Positions 1-9,368 of a stretch of DNA of 37,545 bases are shown piece by piece. Both the position numbers and the translations under genes were made by a program. The stretch is from Candidatus Aminicenantota bacterium (GTDB lineage Bacteria; Acidobacteriota; Aminicenantia; Aminicenantales; Aminicenantaceae), in assembly GCA_029882525.1 (NCBI GenBank), contig JAOUKO010000005.1:1-37545 (forward strand). The letters are read 5' to 3'. Position 1 is the first letter of the stretch; each line of letters begins with the position of its first letter. Below the pieces are notes generated by a model. It saw only the letters and a program-made list of their open reading frames with translations. It was not told the origin of the DNA and ran no database searches.

Positions 1-1
1 A

Positions 2-610
2 AAGAAATACGGTTTTCCCAAGATTTCTACGGGGGACCTGCTCCGGAGCGAAGTGCATGAAGGGACACCTCTGGGAAAAAAGGCTGAACTCAAGATGAGC
101 CGGGGTGAATTGGTGAGCGATGATATCGTGATCGAGATGATCAGGAGTAGAGTCTTCCGACCGGAATACCGGAGGGGCTATGTTCTGGATGGCTATCCCC
201 GGAATCTGGCTCAAGCTCAAAGCCTGGAGAAGATCGATCCTGAGCAGGATGAGACTGCAATCGAGATTTATTTGAGCGACCAAGCTGTGTTCGACAGGCT
301 CGGAGCGAGAAGGGTCTGTGTGAGCTGTGAAACGATATACAACTTGAACGATAAGCCGCCAAAAAAAGATGAAGTCTGTGATGACTGCGGAGAAGGGCTT
401 ATCTTGAGGGATGATGATAAACCGGAAGTGATCCAGGACCGCTTAAAAGTCTATCATGAACAGGCAGAGGCACTGATCGATTATTATTCGAGGAAAAGGG
501 TCTATTTCAGAGTGGATGGCGAAGGTCAGATCGAGACCGTTTTCGACCGGATTTGTTCTGTTTTGGATGGAGAACTGGCCAAATTCAGAGAAGTTGAGAT
601 CAGAAAATGA
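2..610 (+). CDS. adk: Adenylate kinase (5' end outside window)
   Basis: Adenylate kinase interconverts ATP + AMP and 2 ADP in the cytoplasm. The reading frame is open from the first bases of the window: the codons before the GTG at 53 encode KYGFPKISTGDLLR, a conserved Adk AMP-binding segment. That GTG is therefore an internal codon and the P-loop N-terminus lies upstream. The core DGYPRN motif is present. The LID carries two Cys-x2-Cys pairs (CVSC and CDDC), as in zinc-binding, long-type adenylate kinases. The stop codon overlaps the start of map (ATGA), and the adk-map-infA order is classic for the end of the spc operon; secY would be expected upstream. Family assignment is secure. Confidence 0.96.
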   Translation, partial: KKYGFPKISTGDLLRSEVHEGTPLGKKAELKMSRGELVSDDIVIEMIRSRVFRPEYRRGYVLDGYPRNLAQAQSLEKIDPEQDETAIEIYLSDQAVFDRLGARRVCVSCETIYNLNDKPPKKDEVCDDCGEGLILRDDDKPEVIQDRLKVYHEQAEALIDYYSRKRVYFRVDGEGQIETVFDRICSVLDGELAKFREVEIRK

Positions 611-1395
611 TTATCTACTGCGAAGAAGAGGTGCACGCCATAAAGAGGAGCAATCAGATCGTGGCCAAGATTCTGGAAGAATTGGGCTCGATGATCAAAC
701 CCGGTGTCCGCACCAGGGAGCTGGATGAGCACGCCGAAGCGAGAACCAGAGAGATGGGAGCTATTCCGGCTTTCAAAGGCTACAGGGATTTTCCCTCATC
801 TCTCTGCACATCCATCAACGAGGAAATCGTCCATGGCATCCCCTCTTCCCGCGCCCTGCGCGAGGGAGACATCATCAGTCTGGATTTCGGCGTTCTCTAT
901 GAGGGATATTATGGAGATGCAGCGGTCACCTTTCCCGTGGGAGAGATAACTCCCAAGGCAAAAAAGCTCATCCAAGCTGCGAAAGAAGCTTTTCACAAAG
1001 GTCTGGAGCAGGCTAGAGCCGGAAACAGGCTGTCCGATATCTCTTACGCCATTCAGGCCTATGTTGAAGCGCAAGGGTTTTCGGTCATTCGCTCCTTTGT
1101 CGGACATGGAATCGGCCTTTCCCTTCACGAGGAGCCACAGATTCCGAATTTTGGTCTGCCCGGAAGGGGTCCGAAAATAAAGCCGGGAATGGTTTTTGCT
1201 TTAGAGCCGATGATTGCCATGGGGGACTGGAACGTTGAAATCCTGGAGGATAACTGGACAGCCATTACCAGAGACAAGAGCCTTTCAGCTCATTATGAGC
1301 ACACGGTGGCCATCACTGAAGATGGTGCTGAGATTTTGAGCGAGTTGGATAAAAAGGAGGCTTCACCCTTTTTAAAGGAGAATCGGTATGCCTAA
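607..1395 (+). CDS. map: Methionine aminopeptidase, type I
   Basis: Removes the N-terminal methionine from nascent proteins in the cytoplasm. The 262-aa product has normal type I length. All five dimetal ligands are visible, D93, D104, H167, E200 and E231, together with the substrate-binding H76. Signature stretches are GHGIG and the YEHTVAIT region. The ATG overlaps the adk stop by 4 nt, which suggests translational coupling. The 3' end overlaps infA by 8 nt. There is no zinc-finger N-terminal extension. Nothing is unusual. Confidence 0.97.
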   Translation: MIIYCEEEVHAIKRSNQIVAKILEELGSMIKPGVRTRELDEHAEARTREMGAIPAFKGYRDFPSSLCTSINEEIVHGIPSSRALREGDIISLDFGVLYEGYYGDAAVTFPVGEITPKAKKLIQAAKEAFHKGLEQARAGNRLSDISYAIQAYVEAQGFSVIRSFVGHGIGLSLHEEPQIPNFGLPGRGPKIKPGMVFALEPMIAMGDWNVEILEDNWTAITRDKSLSAHYEHTVAITEDGAEILSELDKKEASPFLKENRYA

Positions 1396-1606
1396 AGAAG
1401 ATGTTTTCGAGACAGAAGGCACTGTCATAGAGACGCTCCCCAATGCCATGTTTCGGGTCGAGCTGGCGAATAAACATATCATTCTCGCTCACATATCAGG
1501 AAAGATGAGGAAACATTTTATCCGTATCCTTCCTGGAGATAAGGTGCTTGTCGAGCTTTCGCCTTATGATTTAACAAAAGGAAGAATCACTTATCGTTTC
1601 AAATAA
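1388..1606 (+). CDS. infA: Translation initiation factor IF-1
   Basis: A small S1/OB-fold factor that binds the 30S A site during initiation. The 72-aa length is exactly that of the family. Typical IF-1 segments are visible: [17 protein letters not shown] near the N-terminus, [16 protein letters not shown] in the middle, and [11 protein letters not shown] at the end. It starts inside the last codons of map (8-nt overlap), and rpmJ follows 11 nt after its stop, so translation is probably coupled along the operon. Confidence 0.97.
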   Translation: MPKEDVFETEGTVIETLPNAMFRVELANKHIILAHISGKMRKHFIRILPGDKVLVELSPYDLTKGRITYRFK

Positions 1607-1617
1607 AGGTCAGAATA

Positions 1618-1731
1618 ATGAAAGTCAGAGCATCCGTGAAGAAAATTTGCAGGAATTGTCGAATTATCAAGAGGAAAGGGACTCTTCGTGTGATTTGCAC
1701 CAATCCCAAGCACAAACAAAAGCAAGGATAA
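1618..1731 (+). CDS. rpmJ: 50S ribosomal protein L36 (bL36), zinc-binding form
   Basis: A 37-codon gene between infA and rpsM, its usual place. The product starts [14 protein letters not shown] and ends in a KHKQKQG tail. It keeps the zinc ribbon of the C+ type of L36: C11, C14, C27 and H32. An AAAGGT ribosome-binding site lies about 8 nt upstream of the ATG. The gene is easily missed because it is so short, but position, length and cysteine pattern together make it secure. It is a component of the large ribosomal subunit. Confidence 0.95.
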   Translation: MKVRASVKKICRNCRIIKRKGTLRVICTNPKHKQKQG

Positions 1732-1743
1732 AAAGAGGTTAAA

Positions 1744-2115
1744 ATGGCAAGAATAGCAGGAATCACGCTTCCCTCTAACAAGAGGATCGAGATAGGATTG
1801 ACTTACATATTTGGGATCGGCCGTTCCAAGGCAAACAAGATTCTCCTTGAAGCAAAGATTGATAAGGATAAGAAGGTCAAAGACCTTAGTGAGGAAGAGG
1901 TCAGAATTATCCGTGATATCATCGAGAAGCGAGAGAAGATTGAGGGTGACCTGAGAAAAGAAGTTACCCAGAACATAAAACGACTGATCGATATCAGTTC
2001 TTATCGCGGCTTTAGGCACAAAAGGAAATTGCCCGTGAGAGGCCAGAGAACCAAGACCAACGCGCGGACAAGAAAAGGGCCTCGAGGCCAGTCGATCAAG
2101 AAGATCAAAAAATAA
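1744..2115 (+). CDS. rpsM: 30S ribosomal protein S13 (uS13)
   Basis: Binds 16S rRNA in the 30S head and contacts the P-site tRNA and the large subunit. The 123-aa length is normal. The N-terminus [10 protein letters not shown], the [10 protein letters not shown] helix-hairpin-helix segment and the basic C-terminal tail ([15 protein letters not shown]) are diagnostic. It lies 12 nt after rpmJ and 11 nt before rpsK in the alpha-operon order S13-S11-S4-RpoA-L17. Confidence 0.97.
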   Translation: MARIAGITLPSNKRIEIGLTYIFGIGRSKANKILLEAKIDKDKKVKDLSEEEVRIIRDIIEKREKIEGDLRKEVTQNIKRLIDISSYRGFRHKRKLPVRGQRTKTNARTRKGPRGQSIKKIKK

Positions 2116-2126
2116 GGGAGTCATAA

Positions 2127-2519
2127 ATGCCGAAAGCGAAAAGGAAAACAAAGAAGAAAAAAGTTAAAAGAGAAATAGGGTTCGGGGCAGCTTATGTCCA
2201 GTCCACCTTTAACAATACAATCATCACCATCACTGACCAGCAGGGCAACACGGTTTGCTGGAGCAGTGCTGGAACGTCCGGGTTCAAAGGCGCCCGGAAA
2301 GGGACGCCTTTTGCGGCCCAGTTGGCAGCTAAAGAAGCTGCGTTGAAAGCAAAAGATTTTGGCGTCCGGTATGTGGACGTGAGAGTCAAAGGTCCGGGTG
2401 CCGGGAGAGAATCCGCCATTCGGGCTCTTCAAGCCAATGGTCTGGAGATAAAGTCGATCAGGGATGTCACTCCGATACCTCACAACGGCTGCCGTGTCCG
2501 GAAGAGAAGAAGGGTCTAA
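2127..2519 (+). CDS. rpsK: 30S ribosomal protein S11 (uS11)
   Basis: A platform protein of the 30S subunit next to the E site. It has 130 aa with a basic N-terminal tail ([13 protein letters not shown]). Diagnostic segments follow: [18 protein letters not shown], then [14 protein letters not shown], and the C-terminal [19 protein letters not shown] ribosome-binding site precedes the ATG. It is followed 28 nt later by rpsD. Length and context are ordinary. Confidence 0.97.
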   Translation: MPKAKRKTKKKKVKREIGFGAAYVQSTFNNTIITITDQQGNTVCWSSAGTSGFKGARKGTPFAAQLAAKEAALKAKDFGVRYVDVRVKGPGAGRESAIRALQANGLEIKSIRDVTPIPHNGCRVRKRRRV

Positions 2520-2547
2520 ATGAGAAGAGGAATGTAAGGAGAAGAAG

Positions 2548-3174
2548 ATGTCAAGATACAGAGAACCTGTCTGCCGTCTCTGTCGAGGAGAGAAGGTCAA
2601 GCTTTTCCTGAAGGGAAACAAGTGTCTCACCGACAAATGTCCGATAGAGCGGAGGCTTTATCCCCCTGGAGAGCACGGAAGAATGAGGAGAAGAATCCTG
2701 GGATACGGTCTTCAGCTCAGAGAGAAACAAAAGCTGAAAAGATATTACGGCATGTCCGAGAAACAGTTCAGGCTTTTTTTCCTGAGAGCTGAGAGAAAAA
2801 GAGGTATCACGGGAGAAAATCTTCTTTCCACACTGGAAAGAAGGCTGGATAATGTTATCTATCTTGTCGGATTTTCTCATTCCCGGAGCCATGCCCGCCA
2901 GTTGATCACCCATGGGCACTTTCGAGTCAATGATTGGAATGTCAATGTTCCCTCTTTCCTGGTGGATAAGGGGGATACCATCGCTTTCAAAGACAAGTCA
3001 GGTAAGAATGAAACGCTCAAGGCCATCGTGGATTCCAACAAGAATAAGACTGTTCCGGGTTGGCTGGATATCGACTGGGAGGGGATTCAGGCTAAAGTCT
3101 TGGATTTGCCAACCCGTGAGGACATCACCTTTCCGGTGGAAGAGCATTTGGTGGTCGAGCTTTATTCGAAATAA
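2548..3174 (+). CDS. rpsD: 30S ribosomal protein S4 (uS4), zinc-binding form
   Basis: A primary 16S rRNA binder that nucleates 30S assembly; in many bacteria S4 also represses its own operon. The 208 aa include an N-terminal zinc site with four cysteines (C9, C12, C26, C31), so this is the C+ form. An S4 RNA-binding domain follows around residues 95-160 (RRLDNVIYLVGFSHSRSHAR). An AAGGAG site sits 6 nt before the ATG. A 94-nt gap separates it from rpoA, longer than the other gaps in this operon. Confidence 0.97.
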   Translation: MSRYREPVCRLCRGEKVKLFLKGNKCLTDKCPIERRLYPPGEHGRMRRRILGYGLQLREKQKLKRYYGMSEKQFRLFFLRAERKRGITGENLLSTLERRLDNVIYLVGFSHSRSHARQLITHGHFRVNDWNVNVPSFLVDKGDTIAFKDKSGKNETLKAIVDSNKNKTVPGWLDIDWEGIQAKVLDLPTREDITFPVEEHLVVELYSK

Positions 3175-3268
3175 TTTATTTATAGGAGTCTGGAGAAGCG
3201 TAATTCACTTGAATCACCGTTTCTTACTGAGTAATTTTGATATAGCTGGAGGCTGAAAAGGAGGGAGC

Positions 3269-4297
3269 ATGATAGAAACAGGTTTTCAGAGGCCGAAATA
3301 CCTTGAATGCGATTATGATTCTTTAACCGAGACCTATGGCCGCTTTTCGGCACAACCTTTTGAAAGAGGTTTTGGCATCACCATAGGAAACGCGCTGCGG
3401 CGGATACTGCTTTCTTCTGTAACGGGAGCAGCGATTACCGCAGTCCGGATACAGGGAGTTCTTCATGAGTTCTCGAGCATCCCAGGAGTAGTGGAGGATG
3501 TGACAGACATCATCCTGAACCTAAAAAGCGTTCCGTTGAAGCTGGAAGGACAGGAGCCCAAAGTCATGACTTTGAAGAAAAAGGGGCCGGTCGAAGCCAA
3601 GACATCTGACATCGAGCACGACTCGGATATTGAGATTCTGAACAAGGATATCCATATCGCCTCCTTGGATAAGGACGGCAAATTGGATGTCGAAATGATC
3701 ATCCAGAACAACAGAGGATATATCTCTGCCGAACGCAACTTCGATCCGAATTTGAGCGTGGATTATATCCCCTTGGATTCTTCTCATTCTCCGGTCTTAA
3801 GAGTGAATTACAGAGTTGATCCAGCAAGAGTCGGCAAGAGGATTGATTACGAGAAGCTGAACCTGGAGATCTGGACCACAGGCGCTGTTTCTCCAGCTGA
3901 TGCACTTGCTCAAGCAGCGAAGATCATGCGAGACCATCTGGTCATTTTCTTGAATATAGTTGACGAGCCAACGGAGAGAGAGCAGGTAGCTGCCAAGAAA
4001 GAAATCCCTTATCTCTCCAAATTGGATATCCTTTCTAAATCCATTGACCATCTGGAACTCTCGGTTCGGTCCAATAATTGTCTCAGGTCAGCTGGGATCG
4101 ATAAAATCTATGAACTCGTTCAGAAGACCGAAGATGAGCTCTTGAAGACGAAAAACTTTGGCCGCAAATCCTTATCTGAAATCAAAGAGACACTGCAGGA
4201 GATGAATCTGGGTCTTGGCCTCGAATTACACCCAAAACTGCTGGAAAGGATCGAAGCGGAAAAAAAGGAGCAGGAGCAAGAGGAGCAGGATGAATGA
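3269..4297 (+). CDS. rpoA: DNA-directed RNA polymerase subunit alpha
   Basis: Alpha dimerises to nucleate RNA polymerase assembly and contacts UP elements and activators through its C-terminal domain. The 342-aa protein has the N-terminal dimerisation domain (about 1-235, with [16 protein letters not shown]). After a linker comes the alphaCTD (about 255-325, with [14 protein letters not shown] and [12 protein letters not shown]). A strong GGAGGG site precedes the ATG. The 94-nt upstream gap holds a weak promoter-like pair (TTGAAT at 3209-3214 and TAATTT at 3232-3237, spacer 17), too poor to claim. The end overlaps rplQ by 4 nt. Confidence 0.97.
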   Translation: MIETGFQRPKYLECDYDSLTETYGRFSAQPFERGFGITIGNALRRILLSSVTGAAITAVRIQGVLHEFSSIPGVVEDVTDIILNLKSVPLKLEGQEPKVMTLKKKGPVEAKTSDIEHDSDIEILNKDIHIASLDKDGKLDVEMIIQNNRGYISAERNFDPNLSVDYIPLDSSHSPVLRVNYRVDPARVGKRIDYEKLNLEIWTTGAVSPADALAQAAKIMRDHLVIFLNIVDEPTEREQVAAKKEIPYLSKLDILSKSIDHLELSVRSNNCLRSAGIDKIYELVQKTEDELLKTKNFGRKSLSEIKETLQEMNLGLGLELHPKLLERIEAEKKEQEQEEQDE

Positions 4298-4710
4298 GGC
4301 ATCTGGTTAAAGGAAAAAAGCTTCGAAGAAACACTGCCCAGAGGCGCGCTCTCCTGCGCAATCTCGTGACCTCTTTCTTGGAAAAGGAGCGAGTCAGAAC
4401 AACTCTGGCCAAGGCGAAAGCGGCAAGACCCCTTGCTGAGAAGATGATCACCCTTGCAAAAAAAGATACTCTTCATGCCCGACGCCAGGCTCTGAGATTC
4501 ATCTACAGGAAGCCTGTGGTGAAGAAGCTTTTCGAAGAGCTCGGACCACGCTTCAGCGAAAGACCCGGGGGGTACACGAGAATCGTCAAAGTCGGAGCCC
4601 GGTCTGGGGATGGAGCGGAGATGGCCATTCTGGAGCTCATCGGCACCGAGTTCAAGAAGAAAGCAAAAAAGAAGAAGGATATCAAGAAAAAGCTGAAAGA
4701 AAAAAAATAG
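4294..4710 (+). CDS. rplQ: 50S ribosomal protein L17 (bL17)
   Basis: A large-subunit protein near the polypeptide exit tunnel. It has 138 aa, starts [20 protein letters not shown] and contains the L17 hallmark region RYTKPV-like [16 protein letters not shown], followed by GGYTRIVK. The C-terminus carries a roughly 20-residue lysine-rich extension beyond the usual L17 core. The ATG overlaps the rpoA stop (ATGA), so the two are probably coupled. It is the last gene of the ribosomal block; the next gene runs on the opposite strand. Confidence 0.96.
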   Translation: MRHLVKGKKLRRNTAQRRALLRNLVTSFLEKERVRTTLAKAKAARPLAEKMITLAKKDTLHARRQALRFIYRKPVVKKLFEELGPRFSERPGGYTRIVKVGARSGDGAEMAILELIGTEFKKKAKKKKDIKKKLKEKK

Positions 4711-4766
4711 CCGCTTTTTATCCATCTCTGTCCTCATTATCCGCCTATCCACTATTAAGCGCTTAG

Positions 4767-4800
4767 TGCACAGGTCGTTTCAGCCATTCCTGTGTATTTT
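4767..4800 (+). terminator. Candidate intrinsic terminator after rplQ
   Basis: A stem of 8 pairs (one G-U) is formed by TGCACAGG at 4767-4774 and CCTGTGTA at 4789-4796, with a 14-nt loop. It is followed directly by TTTT. It lies 57 nt after the rplQ stop, where the ribosomal operon must end. The stem is short and the T-tract modest, so termination could be inefficient or Rho-dependent. Confidence 0.4.
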
Positions 4801-4889
4801 GCCTACTTTATTATGAGTTTGAGCAATTGGATTATAGAACCGTAATGTGTTGGCGAGAAGATTTGATAGGCTGGAGGGGAAGGGCTTGT

Positions 4890-6701
4890 TTAATCCTTGG
4901 GGATGACCCAGAGCTCCTGGCCTGGATAGATTTTCGACCTCTGGCTGAGGCCGTTGATCTGAAGGAATGTGGTGAGGTTCATCCCGAATCTCTTGGCGAT
5001 TTCAAAAGGCGTGTCCCCTGATTTGACAGTATAAGTGGTGGCTCCTTCAGGCTTTCCAGACTGAATCACCAGCTTCTGCCCGACTTCCAGGTCGTTGCTC
5101 GTCAGGCTGTTCTCTTCCCTTATTTTCTGGATGGTTGTGTTGAAAGCGCTGGCGATCTTGTAAAGAGAATCTCCTCTCCTGACAACATAGATCAGTTCTT
5201 CTCCCTCTTTGATAAGCGGAGGAGGCGTGGAAACCTGTACGGAACTTCCAGAAACCGGGACCTTCAGCCTCTGTCCGGGCTTGATGATATTGATGCTGCG
5301 CAGACCGGTCAGCCTGGCTATGGCTCTTACACTTGTCCGGTATCGCTGGGCGATTTGGGAAAGAGTCTCTCCTCTGCGCACATAATGGGTGATATAGCTG
5401 GCTTCAGGAGGAACGTACTTGGCAAGGGTGTCTATGGCAGTGAGTATCTGTTCTCCGTAGCCAAACGGAGCTTTCAGGAGGTATTCCCGGTCAGGGGTGG
5501 ATTTCTGCCGGAGTTCAGGGTTGAGGTTGGCCAGCGTCTCAGGTTCCAATCCCAGAGTCTTGGAGAGAGAGGAAAGCTGGACGGGTTTATTCATGGAGAC
5601 GGTCTCGTACTCGAGAGGAGGATCAGGAACCGGGAGGTCAAACCCGTATTTCTCCGGGTTGTTGATGATAAGAAGGGTGGCGATGAACCGGGGAACAAAG
5701 CGAGCGGTCTCAAGGGGCAGCTTAGGATAGAGATCCCAGAAGTTATCCATATAGTTTATCCGCTGAGTCCGGATAACTCTCTTGACTCTGTACTCTCCAC
5801 AGTTGTAGCCAGCCAGAGCCGTTGTCCAATCGCCAAAGTGAGAATGGAGCTCGTTCAGGTATTTCACAGCAGCTCTGGTCGATTTGATGGGATCCATGCG
5901 TTCATCTATAAAGCGGTCTCTTTTCAAGTCGAACCGGTTTCCTGTCGAAGCGATGAACTGCCACAGACCCAGAGCTCTAGCCCGGGAGTAGGCTCGGGTG
6001 TTGAACCAGCTCTCGATCATCGGGATCCAGGACAGCTCCTCGGGAAGACCGGACTTTTTGAGTTCTTCCAGGATCATCTTCAGGTATTGTCCGGAGCGTT
6101 GGTAGGCTGTCTCGAAAAGATTTCTCTCCTGTCCTTGGAATAATTTTATTTCATCCAGGACAAACTTGTTTTCCTCAAGAGGAATACTTTGGTGATTGTT
6201 TCCGACCGCCGTCTCCTGGGAGGCATAGAGCTCCTGGATTCTCTGGGCGATCATCAACCGCAGCTCATTCTTTTCCTGATTAAGAGGGGAGTCAGGTGGG
6301 AGCCCGAGCTTCAGGAGAAGGCTATAGGACTCGTCCAGAGCAGCCAGGGCTGTGTCGCTATCCCCTTTTTCCCAGGCAAGCTGGGCGTCCTGGTAGGCAT
6401 ACAACGCTTCCTCGAGAATGACCAGGGGATCGTTTTCCTTCTCCACCTTTTTATCCGCTTGCATTTCCTCCTGGTTAGAGACTTCCTCCTGAACAGAAGT
6501 GCCGTTTGTCAGGGCTGTTCCTTCAGTCCCCGCCTGCTCCTGCACTTCTGTTGGGACAGCTTCGTTGAGCGGATTCCCGGCTGGCGTTGAAGGCGGAGGC
6601 GGATGCGGTTGCCTTGGAGTTTTGTGGAAGATAGAGCATCCCCCAAGAAGAACAATAGAAAGGAGAAAGACAGCGATGTATATAAAGGATCTTTTTGTCA
6701 T
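4890..6701 (-). CDS. Lipoprotein lytic transglycosylase with three LysM repeats (MltD-like)
   Basis: Probably cleaves the glycan strands of peptidoglycan from the periplasmic face of the outer membrane. The 603-aa protein begins with a lipoprotein signal ending in LLGGC (C22). A low-complexity linker follows, then an SLT domain at about 215-335 with the catalytic glutamate E230 in IPMIES and the AGYNCGE motif near 297. Three LysM peptidoglycan-binding repeats lie at about 438-483, 503-547 and 556-600. E. coli MltD is shorter with two LysM repeats, so this is an enlarged relative. It has its own strong promoter and is separated from galE by 193 nt. Only a weak ribosome-binding site precedes the ATG. 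Confidence 0.92.
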   Translation of the reverse strand: MTKRSFIYIAVFLLSIVLLGGCSIFHKTPRQPHPPPPSTPAGNPLNEAVPTEVQEQAGTEGTALTNGTSVQEEVSNQEEMQADKKVEKENDPLVILEEALYAYQDAQLAWEKGDSDTALAALDESYSLLLKLGLPPDSPLNQEKNELRLMIAQRIQELYASQETAVGNNHQSIPLEENKFVLDEIKLFQGQERNLFETAYQRSGQYLKMILEELKKSGLPEELSWIPMIESWFNTRAYSRARALGLWQFIASTGNRFDLKRDRFIDERMDPIKSTRAAVKYLNELHSHFGDWTTALAGYNCGEYRVKRVIRTQRINYMDNFWDLYPKLPLETARFVPRFIATLLIINNPEKYGFDLPVPDPPLEYETVSMNKPVQLSSLSKTLGLEPETLANLNPELRQKSTPDREYLLKAPFGYGEQILTAIDTLAKYVPPEASYITHYVRRGETLSQIAQRYRTSVRAIARLTGLRSINIIKPGQRLKVPVSGSSVQVSTPPPLIKEGEELIYVVRRGDSLYKIASAFNTTIQKIREENSLTSNDLEVGQKLVIQSGKPEGATTYTVKSGDTPFEIAKRFGMNLTTFLQINGLSQRSKIYPGQELWVIPKD

Positions 6702-6721
6702 TTTTTTCTTATAAGGTTAAG

Positions 6722-6750
6722 TTTATACCATTTGCAGATGAGCCAGTCAA
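6722..6750 (-). promoter_or_regulatory. Sigma-70-type promoter of the lytic transglycosylase gene
   Basis: Read on the minus strand, TTGACT (6745-6750) and TATAAA (6722-6727) are separated by 17 nt, so each box matches five of six consensus bases. Transcription would start near 6715, giving a leader of about 14 nt before the ATG. The -35 box sits inside two overlapping dyads described under findings. Confidence 0.65.
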
Positions 6751-6894
6751 ATGGCTCGTCGCTCTTCCAGGATACAAAAATCCCTGATCTAAGTAAATCG
6801 CCTTTAGGGATGATATGCGGAGTGATTTTTTTCCCGGGATTTCTCACCCGTGAAGAGGAATGATTTGCTCGTTTCTCGAACTTCGCCAGGCTGT

Positions 6895-7878
6895 TCAGGC
6901 TTTCTTTTTGGCCGTTTTCTGGTGCCAGCTCCAGGCTGTCTCGATGATGGTCTCGATACGGGAAAGGGATGGCTTCCAGCCCAGGATTTTTTCTGATTTT
7001 TCCTTCGAAGCGAGCAGGACGGGCACATCCCCTTTCCGTCTCGGCTTTTTTCTGTATGCCACTTTTTTCCCGGTGACTTCTTCTGTTTTGTGTATGACTT
7101 CCAGTACAGAATAGCCTTTGTTCGTGCCGAGGTTGATAAACTCGCTCCAGGGGGATTCCATAAGCTTTTTCAAAGCCAGCACATGGGCTCCGGCGAGGTC
7201 GGTGACATGAATGTAGTCCCTGACCGCTGTTCCGTCCTCTGTGGAGAAATCCGTCCCGTAAACATCAAAATTCTCTTTCTCTCCGAGAAGGAAGAGAATA
7301 ATGTTAGGGATAAGGTGTGTTTCCGGATCGTGCATCTCCCCCAGAAAACCCTCTGGGTCAGCGCCGGAAGCGTTGAAGTAGCGGAGGGATATGAATTTTA
7401 GCCCATAGGCCCTGTGGTAATCTTCGAGTGCTTTCTCAATGAAGACTTTGGTCTGTCCGTAGGGGTTGATGGGGTTGAGGGGATGGCTTTCCGGAATCGG
7501 AACCTGGAGAGGGACTCCGTAGACAGCAGCACTCGAGGAAAATACAAACGCTTTGACATTCCTCTCCAGCATGGCATCCAGAAGGTTCAGGCTGGTGATC
7601 AGGTTATGGGTGTAATATTTTCGGGGATCCTTGTAGGATTCTCCCACCTGGATGAAGGAGGCAAAGTGAAGGACAGCCCCGATGTTCTTTGTCCTGAAGA
7701 CTCCGCTTATGGATTCCTTATCCATGAGGTCGCCTTCTACCAGCTCTCCCCCCACAAGCAGCTCTCTTTTTCCGGTGGAGAAATTATCGAAGACGACGAC
7801 CTCGTATCCTTCTTCGAGAAGCAATTTAACGGTATGAGACCCGATATAGCCGGCTCCCCCAGTCACCAGGACTTTCAT
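6895..7878 (-). CDS. galE: UDP-glucose 4-epimerase
   Basis: Interconverts UDP-glucose and UDP-galactose, supplying galactose for surface glycans or feeding the Leloir pathway. It is a 327-aa extended short-chain dehydrogenase. The NAD-binding GGAGYIG motif is at residues 7-13, the catalytic Ser near 115-116, and the Y140-x3-K144 pair is intact. Typical GalE strings such as SLRYFNASGAD and GTAVRDYIHVTDL are present. The start overlaps the stop of the upstream polymerase gene by 4 nt (ATGA), so the two are co-transcribed. Specificity for GlcNAc versus Glc forms cannot be told from this reading. Confidence 0.93.
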   Translation of the reverse strand: MKVLVTGGAGYIGSHTVKLLLEEGYEVVVFDNFSTGKRELLVGGELVEGDLMDKESISGVFRTKNIGAVLHFASFIQVGESYKDPRKYYTHNLITSLNLLDAMLERNVKAFVFSSSAAVYGVPLQVPIPESHPLNPINPYGQTKVFIEKALEDYHRAYGLKFISLRYFNASGADPEGFLGEMHDPETHLIPNIILFLLGEKENFDVYGTDFSTEDGTAVRDYIHVTDLAGAHVLALKKLMESPWSEFINLGTNKGYSVLEVIHKTEEVTGKKVAYRKKPRRKGDVPVLLASKEKSEKILGWKPSLSRIETIIETAWSWHQKTAKKKA

Positions 7879-9368
7879 CTTTTTTTCCTTCCAACGACCT
7901 GTCTTGCCAGGCGCAGGCCTTCCTTTTTTGTTTCGAACTCGTTATCGAGCTGCAGCTGGTAAAGCTCCTTCAGGATTCTGCCCATCTCCGGACCTGGGTC
8001 GACTCCCAATTTTATCAGGTCTCGGCCCATTATCAACGGCTGGATGGTCTCCTTGGAGACGTTGAGCTCCTTGAATTTTCGGAGGAGCCATCTGGCCTCT
8101 CTATCCAGCTTCAGGAGCGGCGTCTCCTCTCTTCCTCCTCGGTCAACAGCATCCAGATAAACCAGAAGCTCGATCTCTCCGTTGACATCTGCGGCCAAGC
8201 GGTTAAAGGCTTTTTTGGTCACAACCTCTCTGTTCCCCCAGAGTTCCGAGGCCCGATGGTGGCACCTTATGAGGGAGAGAACCGTTTTTCTCAGGTTAAA
8301 TCCGTTGAATGAGAATATCCGAAACCGGTTGAGGATTTTTTTGGTCATTTTCTCGCTGAGTATGTCATGACCGTTGTTGGTGATGACCATCCGGCCTTTC
8401 TTGAACTCCCATCTGGCTGTGGAAGGCTTTCCTACATCGTGATAGAGGGCAGCCAGAAGAAGGGCGAGTCTTTTCTCCCGGGAAAGCCTCTTGATGTCGG
8501 CCAGCCTTTTGGCCTGGTCCACCGTCAGCTTGGTGTGATGCCAGACGGTGTGATGGCCGTACTCGTCTTTTTCAGGATGGAAAAGAGCATCCTGGATGGA
8601 TAGGGTCAGCCTGTAGAGCTCCGGAAAGAGCTGGCGCAGCACTCCAAGCTTGAAGAACCCTTCGAGGCCGACCGAGGGCTGGGAAGAGTTGAAGAGGATC
8701 TTGAACAGTTCCTCGTTCACTCGTTCTACGCTCAGGCCGGAGAGGTCAATCTCCCTGGAGACCTCATATATTTTAGGAGCGATGGAAAACTCGAGTACAG
8801 AGGCAAAGCGGGCCGCCCGGAGAACGCGAAGCGGGTCGTCAGGAAAGGCGTCCGGGTTGGTCAACCTGATGATTCTGGCCTTGGTGTCAGCCTTTCCCCT
8901 GAAAGGGTCGATGACCGCGTTGTCGATAAGCCTTAAGGCCATGCTGTTGCAGCGGAAGTCGCGCCTTTCCAGGTCTTTCTCCAGCGGAAGGTCCGGGTCG
9001 GCAGAGATGACGAAATCCTTGTGTCCCTTCACTCCAGTTCCCTTGGGCTTATCCTTTCGCGGCAGGGCAATGTCGTATGTCTTTTTGTTGACGGTGAATT
9101 TGATCACGCCAAAGCTCTTTCCCACGAGGTCGACCTTCCCGTAGGGCTCGATCTTCCTGATAATGTCTTCGACGCTGTGGCGGGTGATAAGGATATCCAC
9201 CTCTTCGGTGGGCTTTCCCCTGATGATGTCGCGCACGAACCCGCCCACTGCATAGACATCTCCGCCAAAATGCTGGATGAAGAATTTCTTATCCCGAAAA
9301 TCGGCTGCAGGTTTCTTCACAGCATCTCCAGATGTCGATCGTCCGCTTTTGGTGGATCGTCTTTTCAC
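7875..9368 (-). CDS. CCA tRNA nucleotidyltransferase / poly(A) polymerase family protein with HD domain
   Basis: A class II nucleotidyltransferase that would add CCA (or A residues) to RNA 3' ends. In the 497-aa product the GGFVRD motif is at 42-47 and RRDFRCN at 135-141. DPLRVLRAARFAS near 178-190 marks the RNA-binding core. A C-terminal HD phosphohydrolase domain carries H310-D311 (YHDVGKP) and further histidines. The metal-binding pair that usually reads D-x-D is E56-V57-D58 here. The start is a GTG preceded by GAGGT, after a 106-nt gap from the S9 peptidase gene. Whether it adds CCA, A or only CC cannot be decided. Confidence 0.88.
   Translation of the reverse strand: MKRRSTKSGRSTSGDAVKKPAADFRDKKFFIQHFGGDVYAVGGFVRDIIRGKPTEEVDILITRHSVEDIIRKIEPYGKVDLVGKSFGVIKFTVNKKTYDIALPRKDKPKGTGVKGHKDFVISADPDLPLEKDLERRDFRCNSMALRLIDNAVIDPFRGKADTKARIIRLTNPDAFPDDPLRVLRAARFASVLEFSIAPKIYEVSREIDLSGLSVERVNEELFKILFNSSQPSVGLEGFFKLGVLRQLFPELYRLTLSIQDALFHPEKDEYGHHTVWHHTKLTVDQAKRLADIKRLSREKRLALLLAALYHDVGKPSTARWEFKKGRMVITNNGHDILSEKMTKKILNRFRIFSFNGFNLRKTVLSLIRCHHRASELWGNREVVTKKAFNRLAADVNGEIELLVYLDAVDRGGREETPLLKLDREARWLLRKFKELNVSKETIQPLIMGRDLIKLGVDPGPEMGRILKELYQLQLDNEFETKKEGLRLARQVVGRKKR

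Noticed and set aside
3209-3237. Internal promoter ahead of rpoA
   Set aside because: TTGAAT/TAATTT has the right spacing, but the -10 box matches only three bases; mentioned in the rpoA entry and not called.
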